From assembly GCA_005880175.1 (NCBI GenBank), contig VBJR01000353.1, positions 592 to 16,075 on the forward strand: a stretch of 15,484 nt of DNA, written 5' to 3'. Shown one piece after another: positions 1 through 7,104 of this stretch. The notes under the pieces are model-generated. The model saw only the letters and a list, made by a program, of their open reading frames with translations, made no database searches and was not told where the DNA came from. The stretch comes from Chloroflexota bacterium (GTDB taxonomy: Bacteria > Chloroflexota > Dormibacteria > Dormibacterales > Dormibacteraceae). Each line of letters starts with the position of its first letter. The stretch's first letter is position 1. Both the position numbers and the translations under genes were made by a program.

Positions 1-6
1 GATCGG

Positions 7-1341
7 ATGAGCTCGCACGCAAGGACCGCCTCCCGCCATCGCGTCGTGGTCGTGGGGGGCGGCTTCGGAGGCCTGTTCGCGGCGCGCCGACTCTCCCGGT
101 CGAACGTGGAGGTGACGCTCGTCGACCGTTCGGCCAACCACGTCTTCCAGCCGATGCTCTACCAGTGCGCCACCGGCATCGTGCCGGTGGCCACCATCGC
201 GCCGCCGCTGCGGGCGATCTTCCGGCGCCGGCGGAACGTGTGCGTCCTGCTGGCGGAGGTGACCGGCTTCGACCTCGACCGCCGGTTGGTGTATGCGCGA
301 TCGCCGGGTGCGGAGCTCGCGCTGCCGTACGACTCGCTGATCGTCGCCGCGGGCGTGCGGACGTCCTACTTCGGGCATGACGAGTACGCCAGACATGCGC
401 CAGGGTTGAAGACGGTCGACGACGCGATGACGGTCGGGCGCCGCATCTTCGGGGCGTTCGAGGCGGCGGAGGCGAGCGACGACCCCGACGCGCGCCGGGC
501 GTGGCTGACGTTCGCCGTCGTCGGTGCCGGGCCGACCGGCGTCGAGCTGTCCGCGCAGATCCGCCGGGCCGCCACGCACACGCTGAAGCGTGAGTACCGG
601 AGCATCGATTCGGCCACCGCGCGCGTGCTCCTCTTCGACGGTGGCACGGAACCGCTGGCGACGTTCGGCGACCATCTGTCCGAGCGCGCCACACGGACGC
701 TGCGGAGGATCGGCGTCGAGCTGCACATGAGCAGCCTCGCGACCTCCGTCGACGACCGCGGCCTGGAGGTCCGCTCAGGTGACGGCCAGGTCACCCGATA
801 CGACGCGCGGACCATCGTGTGGACGGCGGGCGTCGCGGCGTCCCCGCTGGGCCGCATGGTCGCGGAGGCGGCGGGCGCGTCGACGGACCGGGCCGGACGC
901 GTCGAGGTCCTGCCCGACTGCACGCTGCCCGGCCGGCCCGAGGTCTTCGTCATCGGCGACCTGATGAGCCTCGACCACCTGCCCGGCGTGGCCGAGGTGG
1001 CGATGCAGTCGGGCCTGCATGCCGCGCGCGTCATCCGGCACCGGCTCGAGGGCCGCGAGACGAGGCCATTCCACTACGTGGACATGGGCAGCATGGCCTA
1101 CGTCGGGCGCGGGCATGCGATCGTCGACTTCCGCGGGCTGAAGCTGAGCGGCTTCCTGGGCTGGCTCATGTGGGCCGCGGTCCACCTGACGTTCCTGACC
1201 GGTTTCATGAACCGGTTCGCGGCGCTGCTCAACTGGATGACGGCCCTGACAGGAACGCGGAGGGTGCGCGTCTTCAGCGCGTCGGACGTCCCCAGCCCGG
1301 CCGGCGCGGACCGCGCGGCAGAGGCGGTCCGCGGCCGATGA
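7..1341 (+). CDS. Type II NADH dehydrogenase-like FAD oxidoreductase
   Basis: A 444-residue pyridine nucleotide-disulphide oxidoreductase-family flavoprotein, most like non-proton-pumping NADH:quinone oxidoreductase (NDH-2), which passes electrons from NADH to membrane quinone. Seen: the FAD Rossmann motif VVVVGGGFGGL at residues 13-23, the second (NADH) dinucleotide motif FAVVGAGPTGVE at 169-180, and the FAD-contacting segment VFVIGDL near 313-319 followed by PGVAEVAMQSG. The hydrophobic, aromatic C-terminal stretch (about 375-410, GWLMWAAVHLTFLTGF then NRF) is the usual membrane-anchoring end of NDH-2. Length is normal for the family. ATG at 7 places the Rossmann strand 12 residues in, as expected; only six bases precede it, so its RBS cannot be judged. 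It converges on the leftward ClC remnant. Family assignment is firm; quinone as acceptor is inferred. Confidence 0.9.
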   Translation: MSSHARTASRHRVVVVGGGFGGLFAARRLSRSNVEVTLVDRSANHVFQPMLYQCATGIVPVATIAPPLRAIFRRRRNVCVLLAEVTGFDLDRRLVYARSPGAELALPYDSLIVAAGVRTSYFGHDEYARHAPGLKTVDDAMTVGRRIFGAFEAAEASDDPDARRAWLTFAVVGAGPTGVELSAQIRRAATHTLKREYRSIDSATARVLLFDGGTEPLATFGDHLSERATRTLRRIGVELHMSSLATSVDDRGLEVRSGDGQVTRYDARTIVWTAGVAASPLGRMVAEAAGASTDRAGRVEVLPDCTLPGRPEVFVIGDLMSLDHLPGVAEVAMQSGLHAARVIRHRLEGRETRPFHYVDMGSMAYVGRGHAIVDFRGLKLSGFLGWLMWAAVHLTFLTGFMNRFAALLNWMTALTGTRRVRVFSASDVPSPAGADRAAEAVRGR

Positions 1342-1347
1342 CCGGAC

Positions 1348-1368
1348 GGCCGGCCCCCGCCGCCGGCC
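1348..1368. terminator. Hairpin between convergent genes
   Basis: Perfect 7-bp inverted repeat, GGCCGGC at 1348-1354 and GCCGGCC at 1362-1368, with a 7-base loop, in the 46-bp gap between the NADH dehydrogenase stop and the ClC stop. It has no T-run. GC-only hairpins between convergent genes commonly act as two-way terminators in GC-rich bacteria, but the function here is inferred, and GC-rich DNA makes chance hairpins frequent. Confidence 0.4.
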
Positions 1369-1387
1369 CGGCTCTCGAGCGCCGGCA

Positions 1388-2278
1388 TCACGGCGTGGTC
1401 GGAGAGCCCGTCCGAGCTGCCTCGTCCGCGATGTGCCCCCGCGCGGCCGGGTCCTCCCCAGCGATCGCCGGGCGCGCCGCGAGCCGCGCCGACGCCACGT
1501 AGGCGACCACGACCGCGACGATCACGACCGGCATGATGGCCAGCCCGTCGGCGAGCAGGAGCAGGCTGGCCAGCAGGACCGACGTGAGCGGCAGCCGGAG
1601 CATGGTCGCGGACATGGCGCCCATGCCCATACCCACCGCCGGGACGAGCGCCAGGCCAGGGAGGTGCGAGAGAGCCACACCACCGGCGGCGCCCAGGAAC
1701 AGTGCCGGGAAGATCGGGCCGCCGCGAAAGCTGCTCATCGACGCGCCGTACGCCAGGCCCTTGCAGACCATCAGGACGACCAGCGTCCAGGCGGAGTAGC
1801 CGGCGGCGTCGTCGATCAGCGGCCCGAGTGAGGTCTGGCCCGAGAACAGCACCTCGGACGAACTGCGACCGGAGACCAGCGAGTACGCGACCGCGAGGCC
1901 CGCCACCAGCAGGCCGACCACCGGGGTGAGCAGGACCTGGCGGCGCTCCACGTACGGTCGCACGACCCTGGCGAGCTGGCGGATCGCGGTCCCGGTCAGC
2001 GCCGCCGCCAGACCGATCGCGAGCGCCCAGCCGAACTCGGCACCGTTGAGCTGCCCGGCCGGCGGCAGGTTGGGGATGGCCAGCGAGAAGGTGCCGAGCC
2101 CGGTCCAGGCGCCCAGCCCGATGAAGATCAGCGCGCCCACGCCGGCCGCCAGCAGGCCGGGGACGAGGGACACATCCAGCATCGCGCCGCCGATCCCCGC
2201 CGCTTCCATCAGGAGGAACGCGCCCAGGATCGGCGAACCGAGCAGCGTGCTGATGGCCGCGAATGAGCCGGCCGCGCC
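1388..2278 (-). pseudogene. ClC-family chloride channel/antiporter, 5'-truncated
   Basis: The reading frame encodes the C-terminal two thirds of a bacterial ClC transporter (Cl- channel or Cl-/H+ antiporter). Recognisable homology starts near 2278 with GAAGSFAAISTLLGSPILGA and runs through MEAAG, FIGLGAWTGLGTFSLAIP, SEVLFSGQ and SSFRGGPIFPALFLGAAGG (the GxFxP-like anion-site region) to 1388. The N-terminal helices and the GSGIP and GREGP selectivity motifs are absent: roughly 130-170 residues are missing against a full-length protein of about 420 or more. The first in-frame ATG is at 2209, inside a conserved helix, so it is not a natural start. Walking back in frame, only about 11 non-homologous codons separate the homology from the TGA (2314-2312) that ends the CBS gene. 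No start codon or RBS suits a complete channel. Either a deletion removed the 5' half or the assembly collapsed here. A functional product is unlikely. Confidence 0.8.
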
Positions 2279-2311
2279 GGGTGGCGCCCGGCGCCGGGCC
2301 GCAGGAGACGA

Positions 2312-2701
2312 TCACTCCGCTGAGGCCGCGCTCCGATCCAGCACAACCACCAGGTTGCGGGCCGAGAGGAGTCCGATCGGCCGCCTCTCCTCGTCGACGA
2401 CCGTGAGGTGGCGTACGCCCAGAGCGACCATCTTGACGGCAACCATCGTCACGTCCTCGTCAGCCGCGATGGTTGCCGGCCCGGCGGTCATCACGACGTC
2501 CGCGCTGACCTGCTCGGGATCGACGCCGTCGGCGATGGCGCCTACCAGGTTCCGCTCGGTGATGATCCCGAGGAGGCGACCCTCCGCCATGACCGCGACC
2601 GAGTCGGTGTCGTGGAGACGCATGCGCCTGGCGACCTCGGCGAGGCTGGTATCGGGATCGACGGCGATCAGGGCCTGGGGGGGCAGGTCTCGCACTCTCA
2701 T
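2312..2701 (-). CDS. Two-CBS-domain protein
   Basis: A 129-residue protein made almost only of two CBS domains (about residues 1-58 and 66-122). Each shows the usual pattern of small hydrophobic strands and a helix: SVAVMAEGRLLGIITERNL in the first, HLTVVDEERRPIGLLSARNL in the second. A CBS pair binds adenine nucleotides and acts as an energy or redox sensor; as a free-standing protein it usually regulates a partner. The ATG at 2701 has a strong upstream GAGGTGAG, and the gap to the ppk2 stop is only 4 bases, so it is co-transcribed and probably translationally coupled to ppk2. ClC transporters often carry CBS pairs, so regulation of the neighbouring channel is a reasonable but unproven link. 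The stop TGA lies in the same frame as the ClC remnant downstream. Confidence 0.88.
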   Translation of the reverse strand: MRVRDLPPQALIAVDPDTSLAEVARRMRLHDTDSVAVMAEGRLLGIITERNLVGAIADGVDPEQVSADVVMTAGPATIAADEDVTMVAVKMVALGVRHLTVVDEERRPIGLLSARNLVVVLDRSAASAE

Positions 2702-2705
2702 GAGC

Positions 2706-3575
2706 TCACCTCACCTCGTAGCGGACCGGGACCATCGTCTGCATGCTCTTGGGGGGCCTCTGGTAGCCGCGCCTCTGGCGCGGCGGGAGTTCGATGCCTT
2801 CGTGTGGTACCGGCTCATAGGGAATGAGGCTGAGGAAGTGGCTGATCAGATTCAGGTGCGCGGCCCGCTTGTTGTCCGTCTCGACGACGTGCCAGGGAGC
2901 CTCCTTGATGTCGGTGTAGGCGAACATCTGATCCTTGGCCTCGGAGTAATCGACCCACCTCGCGCGAGCCTGCAGGTCCATCGGACTCAGCTTCCAACGC
3001 TTGCTGGGATCGCTGATCCGGGCCTGGAAGCGGCGTTCCTGTTCCTCGTCGCTGACCGAGAGCCAGTACTTGACCAGGATGATCCCCGAGCGCAGGAGCA
3101 TCCGCTCGAACTGCGGGCAGGTGCGCATGAAGTCGTCGTACTCGTCGTCTGTGCAGAAGCCCATCACCCGTTCGACACCTGCCCGGTTGTACCAGCTGCG
3201 GTCGAACAGGACCATCTCGCCGGCGGATGGCAGATGTGCGACGTAGCGTTGGAAGTACCACTGCGTCCGCTCGCGATCGGTGGGAGCCGGCAGCGCGACC
3301 ACGCGGCAGTAACGTGGGTTCAGCAGCGCCGTCATGCGCTTGATCACGCCTCCCTTGCCGGCGGTATCGCGGCCTTCGAAGATCACCACGACGCGCAGAC
3401 CCCGGTACCGGATCCACTCCTCGAGCTGGACGAGCTCCACCTGGAGCCGCCTGAGCTCACGGTCGTAGTCCCTGCGGGTCAGACTCTCCGGCTGCGACCG
3501 CAAGTCCGGCGACCCCTTCTCCTTGCGCGTCCTGGTCCCCGCCATCAGCGTCTTCGTGACCTCATCCATGAGCAT
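2706..3575 (-). CDS. ppk2: Polyphosphate kinase 2 (PPK2 family)
   Basis: A 289-residue PPK2-family kinase, which transfers phosphate between inorganic polyphosphate and nucleotides (mostly NDP or NMP phosphorylation) in the cytoplasm. Seen: Walker A FEGRDTAGKGG at about residues 66-76, Walker B MVLFDRSWYNRAGVERVMGF at 121-140, the basic lid segment RISDPSKRWKLSPMD at about 186-200, and the late motif AYTDIKEAPWHVVETDNKRAA. Length is normal for a single-domain PPK2. The start could be M1 (3575) or M3 (3569); neither has a clear Shine-Dalgarno sequence. It is first in a leftward operon with the CBS protein. The reading frame bearing the PEP-mobile-domain fragment ends at 3562, overlapping this start, which hints that ppk2 once followed a PEP-utilising enzyme gene. 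Subclass (ADP- or AMP-preferring) cannot be fixed by eye. Confidence 0.93.
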   Translation of the reverse strand: MLMDEVTKTLMAGTRTRKEKGSPDLRSQPESLTRRDYDRELRRLQVELVQLEEWIRYRGLRVVVIFEGRDTAGKGGVIKRMTALLNPRYCRVVALPAPTDRERTQWYFQRYVAHLPSAGEMVLFDRSWYNRAGVERVMGFCTDDEYDDFMRTCPQFERMLLRSGIILVKYWLSVSDEEQERRFQARISDPSKRWKLSPMDLQARARWVDYSEAKDQMFAYTDIKEAPWHVVETDNKRAAHLNLISHFLSLIPYEPVPHEGIELPPRQRRGYQRPPKSMQTMVPVRYEVR

Positions 3576-3672
3576 GCCACGACACGGCGACGCGGCGACA
3601 GCTCGAACGCGCCCCTATTGCCGCAGCGAGGCGTTCGTCCCGCTCGGCTTCGTGGCCCTCGCATCGATTGGC

Positions 3673-3801
3673 GACCGTTCCGGCCGACCCGTCGACGGTC
3701 ACCCGCTGGCCGGTCACGATCCGCTCGGTTGCCCCGGCCAGACCGACCACGGCGGGGATGCCGTGCTCCCGCGCCACGACCGCGCCGCTCGAAGACCCGC
3801 C
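3673..3801 (-). pseudogene. C-terminal fragment of a PEP-utilising enzyme mobile domain
   Basis: On the minus strand the frame reads GGSSSGAVVAREHGIPAVVG, then LAGATERIVTGQRVTVDGSA and GTV. This closely follows the end of the PEP-utilisers mobile (swivelling phosphohistidine) domain of PEP synthase, pyruvate phosphate dikinase and related proteins, whose consensus runs like GG-SHAA-VAREYGIPAVVG...GQ-VTVDG--G-V. The phosphorylated His of the SHAA-type motif is not present (Ser-Ser-Gly-Ala instead), and the rest of the domain and enzyme are missing upstream. The frame continues to a TGA at 3564-3562, inside the ppk2 start. It is best read as the decayed 3' end of a larger gene that once preceded ppk2. 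Confidence 0.55.
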
Positions 3802-3890
3802 GGCGCGATTGCCACGACCTCGCGCAGGTCCTCGCCCGCGACCGCCCGCCGTGCCTCGGGTTCTGACAGAAAATCGACCAGAGTTACTGC

Positions 3891-3920
3891 TGGACAATCG
3901 TATGGCGCTATGCCTAGGAT
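3891..3920 (+). promoter_or_regulatory. Probable vegetative (sigma-70/HrdB-type) promoter of the NRPS operon
   Basis: TGGACA (3891-3896), an 18-base spacer and TAGGAT (3915-3920). TAGGAT is a typical actinobacterial -10 box and TGGACA is one base from TTGACA. It lies in a less GC-rich patch about 120 bases upstream of the leader ORF and about 190 bases before the first NRPS gene, pointing at them. A weaker alternative is TTCGAC (3973-3978), 18 bases, TAGAGA (3997-4002). No operator was recognised. Confidence 0.5.
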
Positions 3921-3926
3921 GGAGGT

Positions 3927-3955
3927 CGCGGGCAGCGGTTATTGCGCGTTTTTTT
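3927..3955 (+). terminator. Hairpin plus T7 in the leader (possible terminator or attenuator)
   Basis: CGC(gg)GCA at 3927-3934 can pair with TGCGCG at 3943-3948 (six pairs, a two-base bulge, an eight-base loop), directly followed by seven T (3949-3955). A run of seven T is rare in DNA this GC-rich. If RNA starts just after the TAGGAT box, this hairpin is at the very 5' end of the message, which is short for an attenuator; it could instead end a transcript from further left. The stem is weak, so confidence is low. Confidence 0.25.
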
Positions 3956-4027
3956 GCGGCGTCACCGAACAATTCGACCTGCCCGCGCGTCTCCCGTAGA
4001 GAAGAGTGAGGGGGCCGTGTGAGAGGT

Positions 4028-4033
4028 GGAGGG
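4028..4033 (+). promoter_or_regulatory. Strong ribosome binding site of the leader ORF
   Basis: GGAGGG at 4028-4033 sits six bases before the ATG at 4040, an ideal Shine-Dalgarno match and spacing. It is the best RBS in the biosynthetic part of the window and belongs to the small leader ORF rather than directly to the NRPS gene, which has only a weak GAG ahead of its GTG. Confidence 0.55.
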
Positions 4034-4039
4034 CCGAAC

Positions 4040-4105
4040 ATGGTTGGGGCCGCGGACGGCAGGGGCGGAGCCTGCGCGGATGCGCGCGGGCTGAGACGAC
4101 GCTGA
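4040..4105 (+). CDS. 21-codon leader peptide upstream of the NRPS operon
   Basis: A small ORF starts at ATG 4040 and stops at TGA 4103-4105, one base before the GTG of the A-PCP gene. The peptide begins MVGAADGRGG and ends GLRRR; it has no recognised motif, signal peptide or hydrophobic stretch. Its RBS is strong while the NRPS start has a poor one, so its likely role is to deliver ribosomes to the NRPS start by translational coupling, or to sense conditions as a leader peptide. Both are inference. Against it, short ORFs arise easily in GC-rich DNA. The NRPS frame itself has a TGA at 4092-4094, so the leader cannot be an N-terminal extension of that protein. Confidence 0.4.
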   Translation: MVGAADGRGGACADARGLRRR

Positions 4106-4106
4106 C

Positions 4107-5927
4107 GTGACGTCCTCCGCGTCCGCGGGCGCGAGCGCCACGAATCGGCCGACCATCGCCGACCTGGTCCACGAGCGCGCGCTCGCGTGCCCGTCGTCCA
4201 CAGCGGTCGCCGGTGCGGATCAGGAGCTGACCTACGGCGAGCTGGACGGTTGGGCCACGGCCATCGGCGGCGCCCTCCGAGCCGCCGCGCCATCCGGCCG
4301 GGAGGACGTGGTCGGCCTCCTCCTGCCCCGGTCGCCACGGCTGGCGGCGGCGGCTCTGGGCGTCCTGTACGCCGGCCGCGCGTACCTTCCCCTCGATCCC
4401 GAGCATCCGGTGGACCGGATCGCCCGGACGCTGCGCGACGCCGGCTGCTCGGCGGTGGTCACCACCGCGGAGCTCGCCGGCCGCCTGCCAGCCGGCACGT
4501 GGCCGGTCACCCTCCTCGACCGGACGCCGCCTCCGGCCGGCGGCAGCCGCGGGGCGGTCGCCGGAATCCCGCCCGACCATGCCGCCTACGTGATCTACAC
4601 CTCGGGCTCCACCGGCGAGGCCAAGGGCGTGCAGGTCACCCATGGCAACCTCCTGAACCTCTGCCGCTGGCACGCGGACGCCTTCGCGCTCACCCACGAC
4701 GATCGGGCGGCGCTGTTCTCCAGTCCCGCCTTCGACGCCGCGGTCTGGGAGCTCTGGCCCTACCTGACCGCCGGGGCCAGCGTCCACATGCCCGACGACG
4801 CCATCAGGAACGACCCCTCACGCCTTCGCGACTGGCTGCTGGCCACCGGGGTGACGATCTGCTTCCTGCCCACCGCCCTGGCGGAGCTGGTGGCGACGCT
4901 GGAGTGGCCGGCCGGGGCCCCGCTCCGCGTGCTGCTGACCGGCGCGGACACGCTCCACCGGCGCCCGCCCGCGGGCCTGCCCTTCCGGTTCGTCAACAAC
5001 TACGGACCGACCGAGTGCACCGTCGTCACGACGTCCGGCGAGGTGCCCGCGGAGGACGTGGACGGCCGCCCGCCGAGCATCGGCTGGCCGATCGGCGGCG
5101 TCACCGTGCGGATCCTCGACGACGACCTGACGCCCGTCGCGCCCGGCGCGGCCGGCGAGCTCTGCATCGGTGGCGCCGGCGTGGCCCGCGGCTACCTCCG
5201 CCGGCCCGCGCTGACGGCCGAGCGCTACGTGCCTGACCCCGGCGGGCGCGGCGCCCGCATCTACCGCAGCGGCGACCGGGTCGCGCTGCGGGCGGATGGC
5301 GAGCTCGCCTTCCTCGGCAGGACCGACGCCCAGGTCAAGATCCGCGGGTTCCGCGTCGAGCCGGACGAGATCGCCGCCGTCCTCGCCCGCCATTCCGACG
5401 TGCTGCGGGCCGCGGTAACCACCTGGGAGCCGGTCGAGAACGACCTCCGGCTGGCGGCCTACGTGGTGCCCGCGGGCGGGCGGCAGCCGTCGCCGGCGGC
5501 GCTCCGCGCCCACCTGGAGGCCCATCTGCCGGCGCACATGGTCCCGGCCGCGTTCGTGGTGCTGGACGCGCTGCCGCTGACGGCCAGCGGTAAGGTCGAC
5601 CGGGCCGCCCTGCCGCCCCCGAATCGCCAGAACGAGCCCGCGGCCGAGCCGGGCAGCCCGCTGGAGGAGCGGGTGGCCGACCTCGTGGCCGAGCTGCTCG
5701 GGCTGCCCGCCGTCGGCGTCGACCAGGACTTCTTCCTGCTGGGCGGCCACTCGCTGCTCGGCGCCCAGCTCATCACGCGCCTGAGGGACACCTACGGCGT
5801 GGAGCTCACCCTCCAGGGACTGTTCGACCACCCGACGATCGGGGCCATCGCGGCCGAGATCGAGCGGATGGTGGTCGATCGGATCGAGTCCCTGAGCGAC
5901 GACGAGGTGGAGGCGCTCCTGGCGTGA
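4107..5927 (+). CDS. NRPS initiation protein: adenylation + peptidyl carrier (A-PCP)
   Basis: A 606-residue protein that activates an amino acid with ATP and loads it on its own carrier domain. Seen: A3 YVIYTSGSTGEAKGV (161-175), A4 FDAAVWEL (209-216), A5 NNYGPTE (297-303), A7 YRSGD (386-390), A8 VKIRGFRVEP (410-419), A10 LTASGKVDRAALP (491-503, Lys496), then PCP motif DFFLLGGHSL with phosphopantetheine Ser549. There is no condensation domain, so it starts a chain or feeds a separate enzyme. The specificity residues aligned by eye to GrsA read D210 A211 W214 C252 L277 G279 N298 V306 V307 K496, i.e. DAWCLGNVVK, one residue from a published Leu signature as I recall it (DAWFLGNVVK). GTG at 4107 is the first start after an in-frame TGA at 4092. 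The stop overlaps the P450 start (GTGA). An A-PCP gene followed by a P450 recalls NovH/NovI, where the P450 hydroxylates the carrier-bound amino acid. No MbtH-like gene is seen in the window. Confidence 0.92.
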   Translation: MTSSASAGASATNRPTIADLVHERALACPSSTAVAGADQELTYGELDGWATAIGGALRAAAPSGREDVVGLLLPRSPRLAAAALGVLYAGRAYLPLDPEHPVDRIARTLRDAGCSAVVTTAELAGRLPAGTWPVTLLDRTPPPAGGSRGAVAGIPPDHAAYVIYTSGSTGEAKGVQVTHGNLLNLCRWHADAFALTHDDRAALFSSPAFDAAVWELWPYLTAGASVHMPDDAIRNDPSRLRDWLLATGVTICFLPTALAELVATLEWPAGAPLRVLLTGADTLHRRPPAGLPFRFVNNYGPTECTVVTTSGEVPAEDVDGRPPSIGWPIGGVTVRILDDDLTPVAPGAAGELCIGGAGVARGYLRRPALTAERYVPDPGGRGARIYRSGDRVALRADGELAFLGRTDAQVKIRGFRVEPDEIAAVLARHSDVLRAAVTTWEPVENDLRLAAYVVPAGGRQPSPAALRAHLEAHLPAHMVPAAFVVLDALPLTASGKVDRAALPPPNRQNEPAAEPGSPLEERVADLVAELLGLPAVGVDQDFFLLGGHSLLGAQLITRLRDTYGVELTLQGLFDHPTIGAIAAEIERMVVDRIESLSDDEVEALLA

Positions 5928-7101
5928 GCACGCCCGGACACGTGTCGGATCGCGACCTGAGCCTGTACCAGCTCCTGCGCCCTGAGGTCCTGGCCGACCC
6001 CTACCCGCTGTACCGGCGCCTCCGCACCGTGGACCCCGTGCACTGGGACCCGTACCTCCACGCCTGGGTGGTGACCCGCTACGCCGACGTCGTGCACGTC
6101 TTCCAGCTGTTCTCTGCGGACCGGACGCCGAGCCCGGAGCAGCTCGCGGCGATGGGCATGGAGTCGCTCGGCCCGATCGCGGCGGTGATGGTGAAGCAGA
6201 TGCTCTTCCTGGACCCGCCCGCCCATACGAGGATCCGCACGCTGGCCGCCAGCGCCTTCACGCCACGCCGGGTCGAGCGGATGCGGGCGCGCATCGAGGG
6301 GATCGTGCACCGGCTCCTCGACTCGGTCCAGGACCGCGGTCGCATGGACGTCATCGCCGACCTCGCCTACCCCCTGCCCGCCATCGTCACCGCCGAGCTG
6401 CTCGGCATCCCGGTCCACGACTGACCGACGCTGATCGGCTGGTCGGCCGACTTCGCCGGCGTGCTCGGCAACTTCCAGCACGACCCGGACCGGACGGCGC
6501 GCGTGGTCCGCAGCCTGGACGAGATGACCACGTACTTCCGCGAGCACATGCACCGCCAGGTGCGCGAGGGCGGCGACGGGCTCGTCCACGCCCTGGCGGC
6601 CGCCGAGGTGGACGGCGGCCGGCTGACGGAGGACGAGGTCGTGGCCAACTCCATCATCACCATGGTCGGCGGCCAGGAGACGACCACCAACCTGATCGGA
6701 AACGGCGTGCTGTCCCTGCTGCGCCACCCCGCTACGAGAGCCCCAGCCAGCAGACGGCGCGGATGGCGCCGGCGGACGTGGACCTGGGTGGCCGCCGGAT
6801 CAAGCGGCGCCAGGCGGTCATCGCCGTGATGGGGGCCGCCAACCGCGACCCCGAGCGCTTCCCGGACCCGGACGCACTCGACGTCGGACGGCAGAACAAC
6901 CGGCACGTCGCCTTCGCCTGGGCCGGCCACTACTGCTTCGGCGCGCCGCTGGCGCGCCTCGAAGGACGGATCGCGTTCGCGGCGCTGCTGCGGCGGTTCG
7001 CCGAGCTGCGACTGGATCCCGACGCCGAGCTCACGTGGCGCCAGAACCTGGGCCTGCGGGGCCTGGTCGCTCTGCCGGTGCGGTTCTCGCCGGTGCGCTG
7101 A
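5924..7101 (+). pseudogene. Cytochrome P450, broken by a stop and a frame-changing deletion
   Basis: A P450 of the soluble bacterial type starts at GTG 5924, overlapping the A-PCP stop, and its homology runs to TGA 7099-7101. The frame is interrupted twice. First, TGA at 6422-6424 falls between GIPVHD and PTLIGWSADF, where related proteins read straight through; one C-to-T change from CGA would make it. Second, after LSLLRHP (about 6730) the protein resumes one frame over as RYESPSQQTARMAPADV; about 20 residues expected there are missing, including the Glu of the helix-K ExxR motif. Still present are the oxygen-binding helix-I segment MVGGQETTTN (about 6661-6690) and the haem segment FAWAGHYCFGAPLARLEG with its Cys (about 6910-6963). 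Apart from these lesions the sequence looks conserved, which suggests recent loss or sequence error. Its intact form would probably have hydroxylated the PCP-bound residue (beta-carbon by analogy with NovI). Confidence 0.87.
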
Positions 7102-7104
7102 AGG

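Larger units (their letters stand above)
3576..4106. other. Divergent intergenic region between ppk2 and the NRPS operon
   Basis: This 531-bp stretch holds no complete conventional gene. From left to right it contains a leftward remnant of a PEP-utilising mobile domain (3673-3801), a less GC-rich patch (about 3860-3980) with a rightward promoter and a hairpin plus T-run, and a 21-codon leader ORF (4040-4105) with a strong RBS. No convincing leftward promoter for ppk2 was found. The region is also where base composition changes, from the more moderate ppk2 block to the very GC-rich biosynthetic block. Confidence 0.6.

Noticed and set aside
3841..3925. A second protein-like minus-strand frame (reading VTLVDFLSEPEARRAVAG) upstream of the PEP-domain remnant.
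   Set aside because: It uses codons rare in this DNA, has no good start, and I recognise no family; it may be decayed coding sequence but cannot be supported as a gene.
6422..6424. TGA in the P450 as a selenocysteine or programmed read-through codon.
   Set aside because: No Cys or Sec is expected at this position in P450s, no supporting hairpin is evident, and the gene is broken a second time by a frame change near 6730.
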